Program-made: the position numbers and the translations under genes
The notes under the pieces: generated by a model
Databases searched by the model: none
What the model saw: the letters and a program-made list of their open reading frames with translations, nothing else
What the model was told of the DNA's origin: nothing
Source: an uncultured Kordiimonas sp.
Lineage (GTDB): Bacteria > Pseudomonadota > Alphaproteobacteria > Sphingomonadales > Kordiimonadaceae
Direction: 5' to 3'
Assembly (NCBI GenBank): GCA_947500295.1
Contig: CANMRM010000001.1
Span: 1,550,001-1,614,000 of the forward strand
Length of the DNA: 64,000 nt
Shown here: in pieces, positions 30,618-40,798 of the stretch
How the letters are laid out: each line of letters begins with the position of its first letter
How positions within the stretch are numbered: position 1 is the stretch's first letter

Positions 30618-32654
30618 ATGGGGGTCGATATGCCGGTCATAAAAAGTCAGAATGGCGAGATAGTTAATCCGCTTGATGGTCCAGTAACGAATCCGATTAC
30701 TACGGCCTTCTTAGGGGAATTAAACACCGAGTTTTGGGCGCTTGATACCGTAACATTTGGGTCTGTTGTCAATGATGTCACGCGAAACAGTTTAGGCTTC
30801 TATACCGACGAAGATGGCAATCAAGTCCTGCCGTTTGCTTTTGATGATAGTCATGTCGCCCAGGTGACAGACTTGTTCACAAAAATATCCCGTTACATTG
30901 ATTTGAGTTTCGAGCCTGTTGGCGACGGAGGCGTACCTCTTATCAATTTCTCTTTCACTGAATTCCCGTTTGGATTGGGAGCCGCTGGGTTCCCGGCCAC
31001 AAGTGTTTCATTCGTCGATGGCGCGAACGTGACATTCGGTACAACAGTTCAGATTTTTTTCGATGAAGCCGCTGTATTGCCAGCCTTTGATGATAACTTC
31101 TATGCAGTTTTGATGCATGAAATTGGTCATGCTCTGGGCCTGGACCATCCGCTTAGCGGCTTTGGAGCAGACCAGCTCACACAAAAATTGCCAGAGGAGT
31201 TTGCAGGGTCGGATTTCTCGGTAATGACCCTCAACTACATACAAAGCTTTTCCAGCAGGCATATCGGCTACGTGCTCGACAAGACCCCCTACGACTGGTT
31301 GCTTTCCGATATCATCGCATTGCAGGAAATATACGGCGTTGATCAAACGGTAACAGTGGGTGATGACACCTATACCTTCGTTGAGGGCGTGAGTTATTAC
31401 GAAAATCTTTGGGACACGGCGGGCAACGATACGATCGAAATTATTGGAACATCTGCCGCAGTTATCGATCTCAGTAAACCCGGCTGGATCGACGTTGGGT
31501 CAACAGTTGAGTACCGCAATATTGATAACCCTGCCGATAAGTTAACCGAGTCTGCTACCGTTTACCTCATGGAAGGTGTTGTAATCGAGAATATTCAGGG
31601 TGGAAGTGGGGATGATCTGTTCACCGGCAATGCGGTTGACAATCGTCTCGTTGGCGGCGCTGGCGATGACACGCTTGAAGGTGGTGCGGGAGATGACGAT
31701 CTGCGTGGAGATGACGGTGACGATTATCTGGCAGGTGGTGATGGCAACGATTTGCTCCGCGGCTTTGAGGGTAGTGACGTCGTCTCGGGTGCCGCAGGCA
31801 ATGATACCATTTGGGCTGGCGGCGGTGATACTGGCGATGACCTTGTTGCCGGAGGCACTGGACGCGATCTGATTGCCGGTGGTGCCGGACGTGACTTCTT
31901 GGTCGGCGGTGGTGCGACAGCTGATATCCTTTCGACAGCTGAGTCAGATGTGGATGCGGGATCAGACACCATTTTTGGTGGCGATGGCGACGACACGCTT
32001 CTCGGCGCAGGCTGGAATGATAATAACGACAATGGTGCCTACAATACTGGCGAGGCCGTCACCGCGGATTCAAAGGCCAATGCGCTTTATGGTGGTGCGG
32101 GTAATGACTTGGTCATTGGTGCCGCGGGTGCGGACCAATTGGGTGGAGGCACTGAAAGCGATGACATTTCGGGTCACTCTGGCGCAGACATCCTGTGGGG
32201 TGGCCAGGGCGACGGCAATGATACACTCGATGGTGGTGGTGGCAGCGACACCCTGTTTGGCGGCCTTGGAAATGACATTCTTCAAGGGGGGAATGGCGCT
32301 GACCAGCTTTTTGGCGGCGCTGGGTCTGATGTTATTGATGGCGGCGCTGTAGGTGACAGCCTGTTTGGTGGTGCTGGTGATGACACACTTGCCGGTGGCA
32401 CTGGCGCTGATGCCTTCTTTTTTGCCAACAACCATGGTGATGATGTGGTCAGCGACTTCAGCGTGAGTGAAGACACTTTGTTCCTTGCCAACACAGTCAC
32501 TGACTTCACGGACCTTGCCAGTGTGCAGGCTGCGTCAAGCGAAGCGACCGTTGGGGGCCAAGCCGGCCTATTAATCGACACCGGTGGCGGTAACAGCGTG
32601 TTTTTGGAAGGGCTCACATCTGGTGATCTCACTGCGGACAACCTAAGTCTTTAG
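30618..32654 (+). CDS. M10-type (serralysin-like) metalloprotease with RTX repeats
   Basis: HEIGHALGLDHP zinc motif; multiple GGxGxDxL RTX nonapeptides; C-terminal secretion-signal-like region. Confidence 0.88.
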   Translation: MGVDMPVIKSQNGEIVNPLDGPVTNPITTAFLGELNTEFWALDTVTFGSVVNDVTRNSLGFYTDEDGNQVLPFAFDDSHVAQVTDLFTKISRYIDLSFEPVGDGGVPLINFSFTEFPFGLGAAGFPATSVSFVDGANVTFGTTVQIFFDEAAVLPAFDDNFYAVLMHEIGHALGLDHPLSGFGADQLTQKLPEEFAGSDFSVMTLNYIQSFSSRHIGYVLDKTPYDWLLSDIIALQEIYGVDQTVTVGDDTYTFVEGVSYYENLWDTAGNDTIEIIGTSAAVIDLSKPGWIDVGSTVEYRNIDNPADKLTESATVYLMEGVVIENIQGGSGDDLFTGNAVDNRLVGGAGDDTLEGGAGDDDLRGDDGDDYLAGGDGNDLLRGFEGSDVVSGAAGNDTIWAGGGDTGDDLVAGGTGRDLIAGGAGRDFLVGGGATADILSTAESDVDAGSDTIFGGDGDDTLLGAGWNDNNDNGAYNTGEAVTADSKANALYGGAGNDLVIGAAGADQLGGGTESDDISGHSGADILWGGQGDGNDTLDGGGGSDTLFGGLGNDILQGGNGADQLFGGAGSDVIDGGAVGDSLFGGAGDDTLAGGTGADAFFFANNHGDDVVSDFSVSEDTLFLANTVTDFTDLASVQAASSEATVGGQAGLLIDTGGGNSVFLEGLTSGDLTADNLSL

Positions 32655-32913
32655 TCAGCGGCGTGTCCGTTAGCGCTTCCTATGCCTTGCGCCCAGGTTC
32701 AGACGGGATGCTTTGACTTGAGTAAAAAAATACGCGCTCCATGCAGGGTGGCACTAATTGCGTTTTACGCCATAACACCTACGAAAACTTGATTTGACTC
32801 CATATAGGCTTGTTGTTTTTCATCTGGGTATTTCTTGCAAATAGTATCGATTTTGTAAGGAGACAATTGAGACATCGAATTTAGCAGTTGTCATCCTGCC
32901 CTGATAAGAGAAT

Positions 32914-35058
32914 TTGATGACCAGACCTGTCTATCCCGAAAATCTCGATTTCTTAATTGCCAGTTTTGCGGCAGTAAATCCTGATTTTCCCGATGCTTCC
33001 GACGTCATTTCTGAATCCGGCGGTGAACTAACCGAGTTCTATGGTCTTGATGGTCTTGTCGTGCCGGGTACTACAGGAACCACCGTCACATACTCTTTCG
33101 CTACCCCTGAAAACTCGGGGTTATCCAATATCAATGCAGATCCCACATTGTTTCGTGAAATAGTCGAGAACCTCCGAGATATTATCAGGGCAACGCTGGA
33201 CGAAGTTTCCCAGTATATTGATATCTCTTTCGTGGAGATTGCGTCCGGGGAAACTCAGGAAGGCAACCGGCACCTGGAAATATCCGGTATTGGCAGCGCC
33301 GGAGGGCAATTTGTGCCCAACACTGATCCAGAATCGGGAAGCCCATTAGGAACGGGCGGATTTATCCTGATGGGGATCGCAAATGTAGCGTCAGATAATT
33401 TTCAGTCGCTTCTGCTTGCCGATGATCAGCAGTTCGATGATGGCACTTTTCCACTGTTCAAAGCAATTTTCATTCATGAACTTGGGCACTCGTTGGGACT
33501 TGGCCATCCTGTGTCGGATAATGTGGTGGTTTCACCCGACATTCAACCTCTGGTCAGATTGCCAGACGAGTTTAACACCACGCAGTATACCATAATGGGA
33601 GGACCGACTAGATTGGGTTCATCGACGCCCCCGGAGCTTCAGCGACTGGTAGATGAGGGCACCACATTTTTTGTCACTTCCGACACATTTGGTTTGTTGG
33701 ATATACTGGCACTTCAGCGTCTCTACGGGCCCAACACCAAAGACACTCAAGGGAACAACACATACGCTTTCAAAGCTGATCAGGCATTGTTCCAGGTAGT
33801 TTATGACGCCGGAGGGGTTGATACCTTCGATTTCCAAAATCAATTGTCAGCTATTGTTGCTGATATTCGCGAAGGTGCTTTTTCTTCCGCAGGTTTATTG
33901 GAAACAAAGTCAGGGGCCGATGCGGGTGCAGCGCCTCCCGTTGTCCAAATTTCAAACAATATCGCCGTTGCCTTCGAAACCATTATCGAAAACGTAGTCG
34001 GAAGTGATTTTGACGACAACATAAGGGGGAACGTTGGATCCAATAGACTGGAGGGTATGAGTGGTGCTGACACAATTGACGGTGCCGAAGGCAACGACCG
34101 ATTGCTTGGTGGTGACGACGATGACAAGCTCATGGGGGGCGATGGTGCGGACACGCTGGTTGGCGGCGCGGGCGCGGACAAGGCCGAAGGCGGCGCTGGC
34201 CACGATCGTTTCTTTGCAGGGAGCGATGACGCCGGCGACGATATCTATGCTGGGGGTGCAGGCAATGATCTGTTGGCTGTTGGCGTAGGCGACGACCTTG
34301 CCATAGGTGATAGTGCAGTTTCGATTGGTCTGAACGACACAACAACTGGTGCAGATGGTAGCGACACCATTTTTGGTGGCGACGGCAACGATACCCTGCT
34401 GGGTGGTAGTTGGGACGACACTGACAATAATAGCCGGTTTGATAGCGGCGAACAGCTACAGGTCGGGTCCAGCAGCAATGTATTGTATGGAGGTAGCGGC
34501 GCTGACGTGGTTTTTGGAGACGGTGGCGCAGATACGCTCGGTGGTGGACTGGGCAGTGATACTTTAATCGGCGGTGCGGGCAATGACCTGTTTTATGGTG
34601 GTAAGGGAGCAACCGACGCTGACGACGTGTTTTCTGGCGGTCTGGGCAACGACATTTTTTTTGGCGGCAGCGGCGACGATATAGTCAGTGCCAATGAAGG
34701 TGAGGACGAGCTGTTCGGCGGCGCTGGCAGAGACACACTCAATGGCGGCGCCGGGGCTGACAGCCTGTTTGGTGGTGCCGGTGATGATACGCTTGCCGGC
34801 GGCAGCGGCACAGACTCGTTTTTTTTCGCGAACAACCACGGTGATGATGTGGTCAGCGACTTCAGCGTGAGTGAAGACATTTTGTTCCTTGCCAATACTG
34901 TCACCGATTTCACGGACCTTGCCAGTGTGCAGGCTGCGTCAAGCGAAACGACCGTTGGCGGGCAGTCAGGCCTCTTGATCGATACTGGCGGTGGCAACAG
35001 CGTGTTTTTGGTGGGTATTAACCTTGCGGGTCTCACGGCTGACAATCTGTCGATTTAA
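32914..35058 (+). CDS. Second M10-type metalloprotease with RTX repeats
   Basis: HELGHSLGLGHP zinc motif; RTX repeats; C-terminus near-identical to the 30618-32654 product. Confidence 0.88.
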   Translation: MMTRPVYPENLDFLIASFAAVNPDFPDASDVISESGGELTEFYGLDGLVVPGTTGTTVTYSFATPENSGLSNINADPTLFREIVENLRDIIRATLDEVSQYIDISFVEIASGETQEGNRHLEISGIGSAGGQFVPNTDPESGSPLGTGGFILMGIANVASDNFQSLLLADDQQFDDGTFPLFKAIFIHELGHSLGLGHPVSDNVVVSPDIQPLVRLPDEFNTTQYTIMGGPTRLGSSTPPELQRLVDEGTTFFVTSDTFGLLDILALQRLYGPNTKDTQGNNTYAFKADQALFQVVYDAGGVDTFDFQNQLSAIVADIREGAFSSAGLLETKSGADAGAAPPVVQISNNIAVAFETIIENVVGSDFDDNIRGNVGSNRLEGMSGADTIDGAEGNDRLLGGDDDDKLMGGDGADTLVGGAGADKAEGGAGHDRFFAGSDDAGDDIYAGGAGNDLLAVGVGDDLAIGDSAVSIGLNDTTTGADGSDTIFGGDGNDTLLGGSWDDTDNNSRFDSGEQLQVGSSSNVLYGGSGADVVFGDGGADTLGGGLGSDTLIGGAGNDLFYGGKGATDADDVFSGGLGNDIFFGGSGDDIVSANEGEDELFGGAGRDTLNGGAGADSLFGGAGDDTLAGGSGTDSFFFANNHGDDVVSDFSVSEDILFLANTVTDFTDLASVQAASSETTVGGQSGLLIDTGGGNSVFLVGINLAGLTADNLSI

Positions 35059-35084
35059 ATAACCAAGGCATTGGAGCCAAGCTT

Positions 35085-35612
35085 TCAGAACACCGGCTTA
35101 ATCTGCCCGACCGCAACATGTTTCAAAGCCTGATCAACCGGCCGTTCGATAAGATTAACACAATTGCCTTCGGGGTCACGGATTGTCATCTCCTGTTGCC
35201 CCGAGTTGTGACTTAACTTCAAGAAAGTGGCGGGGCAGACAATCTCAATATCCGATCGTTGCAGGCGCTGTTCGAGGCGGGACAGGTCCTGGACATAAAA
35301 CACCAGGGCCGCTTCGCCCACTTGCAGCCGACCGGTTCGTTTTTGAAAAACTTTATTTCTATTACTCGAGGCCTCAAACAGACCCACCATGCCCATGTTG
35401 GGTCCACCGGGTTGCTTCAAAATTAACACGCGCACGGGTTCGTCGCCGGGAATTCCGATAAGTCTGTTCATGTCGACGCTTTGTGTAACGGCCTCGAAAT
35501 AAACGTCACTCAGGCCGAGCGTGTCTCCGTAGAAGGCGTTCATTCGCTCAAGGTTGCTGACCATCAGTGCAGTTCTGACCATCGGGCTGATGGGTGGTTG
35601 TGACATTGGCAA
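35085..35612 (-). CDS. VOC/glyoxalase family protein
   Basis: PMVRTALMVSNLERMNAFYGDTLGLSDVYFE...TIRDPEGNCVNLIE. Confidence 0.85.
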   Translation of the reverse strand: MPMSQPPISPMVRTALMVSNLERMNAFYGDTLGLSDVYFEAVTQSVDMNRLIGIPGDEPVRVLILKQPGGPNMGMVGLFEASSNRNKVFQKRTGRLQVGEAALVFYVQDLSRLEQRLQRSDIEIVCPATFLKLSHNSGQQEMTIRDPEGNCVNLIERPVDQALKHVAVGQIKPVF

Positions 35613-35634
35613 GATCCTTTGACCAACGAACTAA

Positions 35635-35680
35635 GCAAAAAAAAGAAGCCGGTGAATGACACAGGTCATCAACCGGCTTT
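35635..35680 (-). terminator. Terminator for the ABC permease gene
   Basis: Minus strand AAGCCGGTTGATGACC...ATTCACCGGCTTCTTTTTTTT. Confidence 0.75.
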
Positions 35681-35714
35681 TGAGGTGTTGCGTGGACTCA
35701 ATGAGTCCGTGGGT

Positions 35715-38180
35715 TCATTCGTGTTTAAGCGCCAGCACAGGGTTGGCCTGTGCGGTCTTGTACGCGTGTCCAGCGACTGTCAGGCACGCTATCAAAAGCG
35801 CTGCGCCGCCAGCCGCCAGAAAATACAGGGGATTGAGGTCAATTCGGTATTGAAATCCTTGCAGCCAGTCGCTGGTCACAAACCAGGCAACAGGCCAGGC
35901 GATGAGGTTTGCGAGCAGAACCGGTTTGGAGAACTGAAATGTCAACAGCTTCACGATGTCGGCAACGCTGGCGCCCATAACTTTCCTTACGCCAATTTCC
36001 TTGACACGGCGTTCTGCGGTGAAGGATGCAAGACCATAAAGGCCAAGGCAGGAAACCAGGATCGCAAAAGCCGAGAAATAGGCGAAAACTTCACCGCGCC
36101 TGGCATCCGCTGCATAGAAAGTGTCGTAGGTTTCATCGATGAAGCTGTGGTCAAATGGAACCTGCGGCGCATGGTTGTCCCATATCGCCTGAATGCTTGC
36201 TAGGGTGTCACTCACTGGCCCGGGCGCCATGCTGACATTCAGGATAGAAAGAGGGCCATCTCGGGCGACAAATACATTGTTGTCCATTGCATCACGCAGC
36301 GAGCGCAAGTGCATGTCTTCCACCACCCCGACGACGGTTGTAATGAAGAAGCTGTCGCCCGGGTCTGGAATTTTAAGCACGGCTCCGACGGCGTCTGCCG
36401 GGTCGCTAAACCCCATCTGCCGGGCAGTGGTGACATTGATAATGCCCGACTGAGTGCGGTCGCCATCAGTGCCTTCTATGGGCTGAGGAAAATCAGCTTG
36501 GCGTTCCTCGGAGAAAAAACGGCCAGCAACGAGCTTTGCCCCCAGATATTGAAGAAAGTCCGCAGAAGCGGGCACGCTTTCTACTTTTATACTGTCGTTT
36601 CTGCCGTCAGAAATCACGAAAGACGTGGAGTCCCAAAATCCCTTCAACGGTATGGTACGACTGGCATAGGACACAGCTCTTACGCCTGATAGGTTGGCGA
36701 TCTGCTGTTTCATAGTGTTGGATAAATCCCGTATTGGGCCATAGCTGAAGTTGTGAATCTCGAGCTTTAAATCGCGATCAAAACCGGCGTTCAGGTTTCG
36801 AGTGTAGTCAAGCTGGCTATAGATGACGAACGTAGTCACCATCAGCCCGATGGAGATGGTGAACTGGATCATCGTCAGGATGGTGCGTAGTTTTACGGAG
36901 CCTGCTGTCGCGGCATTTTTGGAGTGCAACACCTTAGCGGGGCGGAAAGAAGACATTTTAAGCGCCGGGTGAGCTGCAGCCCCCAGGCTGACAACGGCAA
37001 TCAAACCGACCAGTCCAAGCTGGACCTGGGGGTCGGAAAGCAGATCAAAGCTCAATAGTTTGGCAACAAAATTATTGAACCAGGGTAATGCCAGTTCAAC
37101 GATTACAAGAGCCACCAGAAAAGCAACAGAAACGGTCAGCACCGCTTCGCCAATAAACTGCATCATGATGTCTTGTCGGGTGGCACCAACGACTTTTCGG
37201 AGGGCAATTTCCTGAGCCCGCAAGGATGCTCGGGCTGTCGACAGGTTTGTAAAATTAATTACAGCAATCACAAGGATCATCAAGGCGATGCCAGTGAAGC
37301 TATATACGACAATGATGTCGCCTGTTTCCTTTATTTGAAACTTCCCAGATGAATGTAGCTGAATATCTGTCAGTGGCATGAAGTTTAGGGACAATATATC
37401 AGAGGCCTTGATCGAAGGATCAAATGTCGCGCTCATGACTGCATTTGCGTCCATAAATTCAGGAATTTGCTCCTCAACTTCAGCAGGCGAAGCTCCCTGT
37501 TTGAATTTGAAGTAGGTATAGACGTTTGAAGAAACCCACCAAGTGGAAAGCCAGGGTATGTCGGTGTAACGCGCTTCTTCAAAGTGCATTAGAAAGTTAG
37601 CGGTCAGATGAGAGTTTTCTGGGATATCGGCCACAACGGCAACGACTTCCAGACGCTGTTCTCCGGTATCGATATCCAGAACTCGCCCAACGGCCGATTC
37701 CGAACCAAAGTATTTTTCCGCCATACTCTGAGTGATGACTATTTTGTCGTAGCCCTCAAACAGCCGGTTTGCGTCGCCGGCCACTATGGGCAAGTTGAAG
37801 ATTTCGAAGAACGAAGGGTCAGTGTACCAGGCTTCTTCGATGAAGCGGGTTGTGCCCACTTTCACAATTATGTCTGTGCCTACCAGCCTGGTGCCGTTTT
37901 CAATGCTATCTGAAAATCGCCGCTGATAAACGTCGGAAAGCGGACCAGGGCTCAACGCTGACTTGGTGTCGGGTTTGCCAGGGCTGTGGAAGGTGCCTTC
38001 CAGGCGATAGATGCGCTCATAATCTGCCCAGAGTTTGTCGTAACTGAGCTCGTTTTCCACAAACAAAAAGATCATCAGGCAAGCTGCCAGGCCAAGGCTG
38101 AGGCCGCCAATGTTGATAAAACTGTACAGCTTGTGTCTCAGCATATTGCGCAGCGCTGTTATCAAATAGTTTTTCAACAT
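35715..38180 (-). CDS. ABC transporter permease (FtsX/MacB_PCD type, two modules)
   Basis: MLKNYLITALRNMLRHKLYSFINIGGLSLGLAACLMIFLFVENELSYD; C-terminal FtsX module ERRVKEIGVRKVMGASVADIVKLL. Confidence 0.92.
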   Translation of the reverse strand: MLKNYLITALRNMLRHKLYSFINIGGLSLGLAACLMIFLFVENELSYDKLWADYERIYRLEGTFHSPGKPDTKSALSPGPLSDVYQRRFSDSIENGTRLVGTDIIVKVGTTRFIEEAWYTDPSFFEIFNLPIVAGDANRLFEGYDKIVITQSMAEKYFGSESAVGRVLDIDTGEQRLEVVAVVADIPENSHLTANFLMHFEEARYTDIPWLSTWWVSSNVYTYFKFKQGASPAEVEEQIPEFMDANAVMSATFDPSIKASDILSLNFMPLTDIQLHSSGKFQIKETGDIIVVYSFTGIALMILVIAVINFTNLSTARASLRAQEIALRKVVGATRQDIMMQFIGEAVLTVSVAFLVALVIVELALPWFNNFVAKLLSFDLLSDPQVQLGLVGLIAVVSLGAAAHPALKMSSFRPAKVLHSKNAATAGSVKLRTILTMIQFTISIGLMVTTFVIYSQLDYTRNLNAGFDRDLKLEIHNFSYGPIRDLSNTMKQQIANLSGVRAVSYASRTIPLKGFWDSTSFVISDGRNDSIKVESVPASADFLQYLGAKLVAGRFFSEERQADFPQPIEGTDGDRTQSGIINVTTARQMGFSDPADAVGAVLKIPDPGDSFFITTVVGVVEDMHLRSLRDAMDNNVFVARDGPLSILNVSMAPGPVSDTLASIQAIWDNHAPQVPFDHSFIDETYDTFYAADARRGEVFAYFSAFAILVSCLGLYGLASFTAERRVKEIGVRKVMGASVADIVKLLTFQFSKPVLLANLIAWPVAWFVTSDWLQGFQYRIDLNPLYFLAAGGAALLIACLTVAGHAYKTAQANPVLALKHE

Positions 38181-38486
38181 TGAGTGGCCTCGTCGAATGT
38201 ATTGTCGTGACTCGGGTTTATTCTTTTCCGCTGTAGCAGCAAACGACGGGCCAAGATTGAAGTCAAAAAAATATCCATATTTTATAACGTGTTAATGTGG
38301 CTTCAGTCGTTTTGTGCGGCGAGCATGTTCAATTTCGGACAGTCGAAAAACAAGGCTTTGTTCATTTTCGAACATCGGTTTGCGGATGCGAGAGGTCAGT
38401 TCGCCGATCCATCATTTACTTGTTCGCCGGCTCGTTACACAGTCCCGCCCAAGTTTATTTTGACTTTGGCGGGGAGTAAGTCACTC

Positions 38487-39731
38487 ATGCAGTTCAATGC
38501 TTTGGCCATTGGTTTGGTACTGTTGACAACATATGGCGTAGCCACGGCGAAGCAGGCGGAAGAGGTAGACCCGAGGGTTGCCGCATTTAACCGGCAGATT
38601 TCAGTTTACGAAGAGACCAATTCGTCTGCGGTCGCCTATCACGCAGCCCGACTTGCTATGGCTTTGAGAAGATTCGATGACGCGGAAGAATGGATTGCGG
38701 TACTTGCCAGTCATGACTGGAAGCTTGGCCTGGATCCCATGGACTTCCACGCCGATCAGATGCCTTCATCTCTTCGTTCAGCGATTGCCCGGCTTCAAGC
38801 TGCCGTGCCAAAAAACGAACCGGCCAGTTCCGCGGTGCTTACTCTCGAGGATCGCTCCCTCATTCCCGAAAGCGTGGCCTATTCGTTTGAAAACAAAGCC
38901 TTCTATGCTGGTAGTTTGGCTTCACCGCGCCTCAACATCGTACCAATACCAAACGACAGTTGGTCATCTGTCGCAAACATTGAATTTGACATGTCAACCT
39001 GGGGTGTTTTTTACGGATTGAAATTCCATGATATCCGGAACGAACTCTGGGTCCTGCATAACCGCACCCAAGAGGATGGAATGACAGGTCGACTGAGCGT
39101 ACTGACGCCTGAAGGCAGGTTGCTCAGACAGTATTCAGCCAATGATGTGCCTGCGGTTGAGTTGAATGACCTCTGTTTCACAGACCAAGACGTCTATGTG
39201 ACCGATAGTACGGCGAGCAGGATTTACCGTGGCGACTTGGAGGGTGGCAGCCTTATTCTCCATTATGAACATCCTGATATCAGGTACCCGAATGGCATCG
39301 CCTGCGGACCAGGCAACGGTCGGCTATATGTTGCCCACGCATTTGGCATGGCGGCAATTGATGCTGACAGGCCGACCGATCATGTCTCGCTGGAAGCGCC
39401 CAAAGGGTTTTCCCTCGGTGGTATCGATGGGCTGTATCTCTGGGGAGAAGGGGTTGTGGGTGTGCAAAACTATCTGGGGGCTCCCAAGATTTTGGTCGCA
39501 TCTCTTAAAGACAGTACTGAAGTCGGAAACATCCGTTTCTTCGATGTCAACCACTCTCAATTCCATATCCCGACGACTGGATTTGTCCGTGGCGACTGTC
39601 TTTATTATATCGCGAACTCCTTTCTTGATGCGTTAAGAGGCGATGACGCAATAGACCCTGCTGCCAATGCGGAGGCGGCTCAAATATTGGGCCTGAATCT
39701 ACGGGACAGCCGGCGCAATTGCCAACTTTGA
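38487..39731 (+). CDS. Secreted SMP-30/beta-propeller-like hypothetical protein
   Basis: Signal peptide MQFNALAIGLVLLTTYGVATAKQ; propeller-like repeats (NDLCFTDQDVYVTDSTASRIYRGD, PNGIACGPGNGRLYVAHA); start shifted from 38289. Confidence 0.7.
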   Translation: MQFNALAIGLVLLTTYGVATAKQAEEVDPRVAAFNRQISVYEETNSSAVAYHAARLAMALRRFDDAEEWIAVLASHDWKLGLDPMDFHADQMPSSLRSAIARLQAAVPKNEPASSAVLTLEDRSLIPESVAYSFENKAFYAGSLASPRLNIVPIPNDSWSSVANIEFDMSTWGVFYGLKFHDIRNELWVLHNRTQEDGMTGRLSVLTPEGRLLRQYSANDVPAVELNDLCFTDQDVYVTDSTASRIYRGDLEGGSLILHYEHPDIRYPNGIACGPGNGRLYVAHAFGMAAIDADRPTDHVSLEAPKGFSLGGIDGLYLWGEGVVGVQNYLGAPKILVASLKDSTEVGNIRFFDVNHSQFHIPTTGFVRGDCLYYIANSFLDALRGDDAIDPAANAEAAQILGLNLRDSRRNCQL

Positions 39732-39757
39732 CGAACATGTCGTTAAGGCTTTGTCTG

Positions 39758-40798
39758 TCAGGGTTTCAGGCGTACGATTTTTGAAAATGCGGTAGGAAGT
39801 CCGACTTCATCCAATGCGCTGTGAGGGTGCCAGAAACCTTGCCTGATATTGAGGCGCCGATCTGTTGTTTTGACCGCCAGTCGGGACTCCAGGTGAAAAT
39901 GTGTGAAGGTGTGTCTGGCAACCTCGTCAAGTAAAAGCCATTCACCATCGACAGGTGCATGCTCCTGCCACTCTCCTGAAGCGGGAAAGTCTGTGCGTTC
40001 GACCCAGGGCGTGGAAAACAATCCCGGCATGCCTCCAAGCAAGCCCTGGTCCGGTCTGCGTTCAAGCAGGATATGGCCATCATGCTCCAGCCAGAAACTA
40101 ATCGCCCGACGCACGGGCTTCTGCTTCCTGGGCGCCTTGACAGGGAATCGCTCCATGTCACCAGCGGCGCGAGCGTTGCAGTGAATGCCGATGGGACAAA
40201 GCAGGCATTTGGGATTTTTGGGTGTGCATATACCTGAACCCAGGTCCATCATGGCTTGCGCAAAGTCACCGGGGCGCTTGTTTGGTGTAATGCCTGCGGT
40301 TGCAGCCTTGATGGCTTTTTTGGCGGCCGGCAACTGGTCCTCGATGCGATTGAGACGACTGACAACCCGCTCAATGTTGCCATCCACAACCACAGCAGGT
40401 TTGTCGAAGGCAATCGCTGCAATCGCTGCTGCCGTATAGTCGCCGATACCGGGCAGAGCCCGTAGACCGGTTTCAGTATCGGGAAATTTGCCGTCATGCT
40501 CATCAACAACCGACCGTGCGCATTTGTGCAGGTTGCGTGCCCGAGCATAATAGCCAAGGCCGGCCCATTCCTTGAGAACCTCTTCAAGCGGAGCGGCTGC
40601 TAGTTCGTGAACCGTTGGCCACAGGTTGAGGAACTTTTGGTAGTATGTCGTTACGGTGGCAACCGTCGTTTGTTGCAGCATGACCTCAGAGAGCCACACG
40701 TTATAAGGGTTGGCGTGCTTGCCGGGGGCGGCTCGCCAGGGCAAATCCCGTCGCTCAGTGTCATACCAGCCCAGCAGGTCCTTTGCTACTTCCGCCAT
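39758..40798 (-). CDS. mutY: A/G-specific adenine glycosylase
   Basis: LPWRAAPGKHANPYNVWLSEVMLQQTTVATV; GIGDYTAAAIAAIAFDKPAVVVDGNIERV; Fe-S CTPKNPKCLLCPIGIHC. Confidence 0.96.
   Translation of the reverse strand: MAEVAKDLLGWYDTERRDLPWRAAPGKHANPYNVWLSEVMLQQTTVATVTTYYQKFLNLWPTVHELAAAPLEEVLKEWAGLGYYARARNLHKCARSVVDEHDGKFPDTETGLRALPGIGDYTAAAIAAIAFDKPAVVVDGNIERVVSRLNRIEDQLPAAKKAIKAATAGITPNKRPGDFAQAMMDLGSGICTPKNPKCLLCPIGIHCNARAAGDMERFPVKAPRKQKPVRRAISFWLEHDGHILLERRPDQGLLGGMPGLFSTPWVERTDFPASGEWQEHAPVDGEWLLLDEVARHTFTHFHLESRLAVKTTDRRLNIRQGFWHPHSALDEVGLPTAFSKIVRLKP

Noticed and set aside
31600-32435. Short tandem repeats and alternate-frame ORFs
   Set aside because: Explained by RTX nonapeptide coding repeats; not a CRISPR or satellite array.
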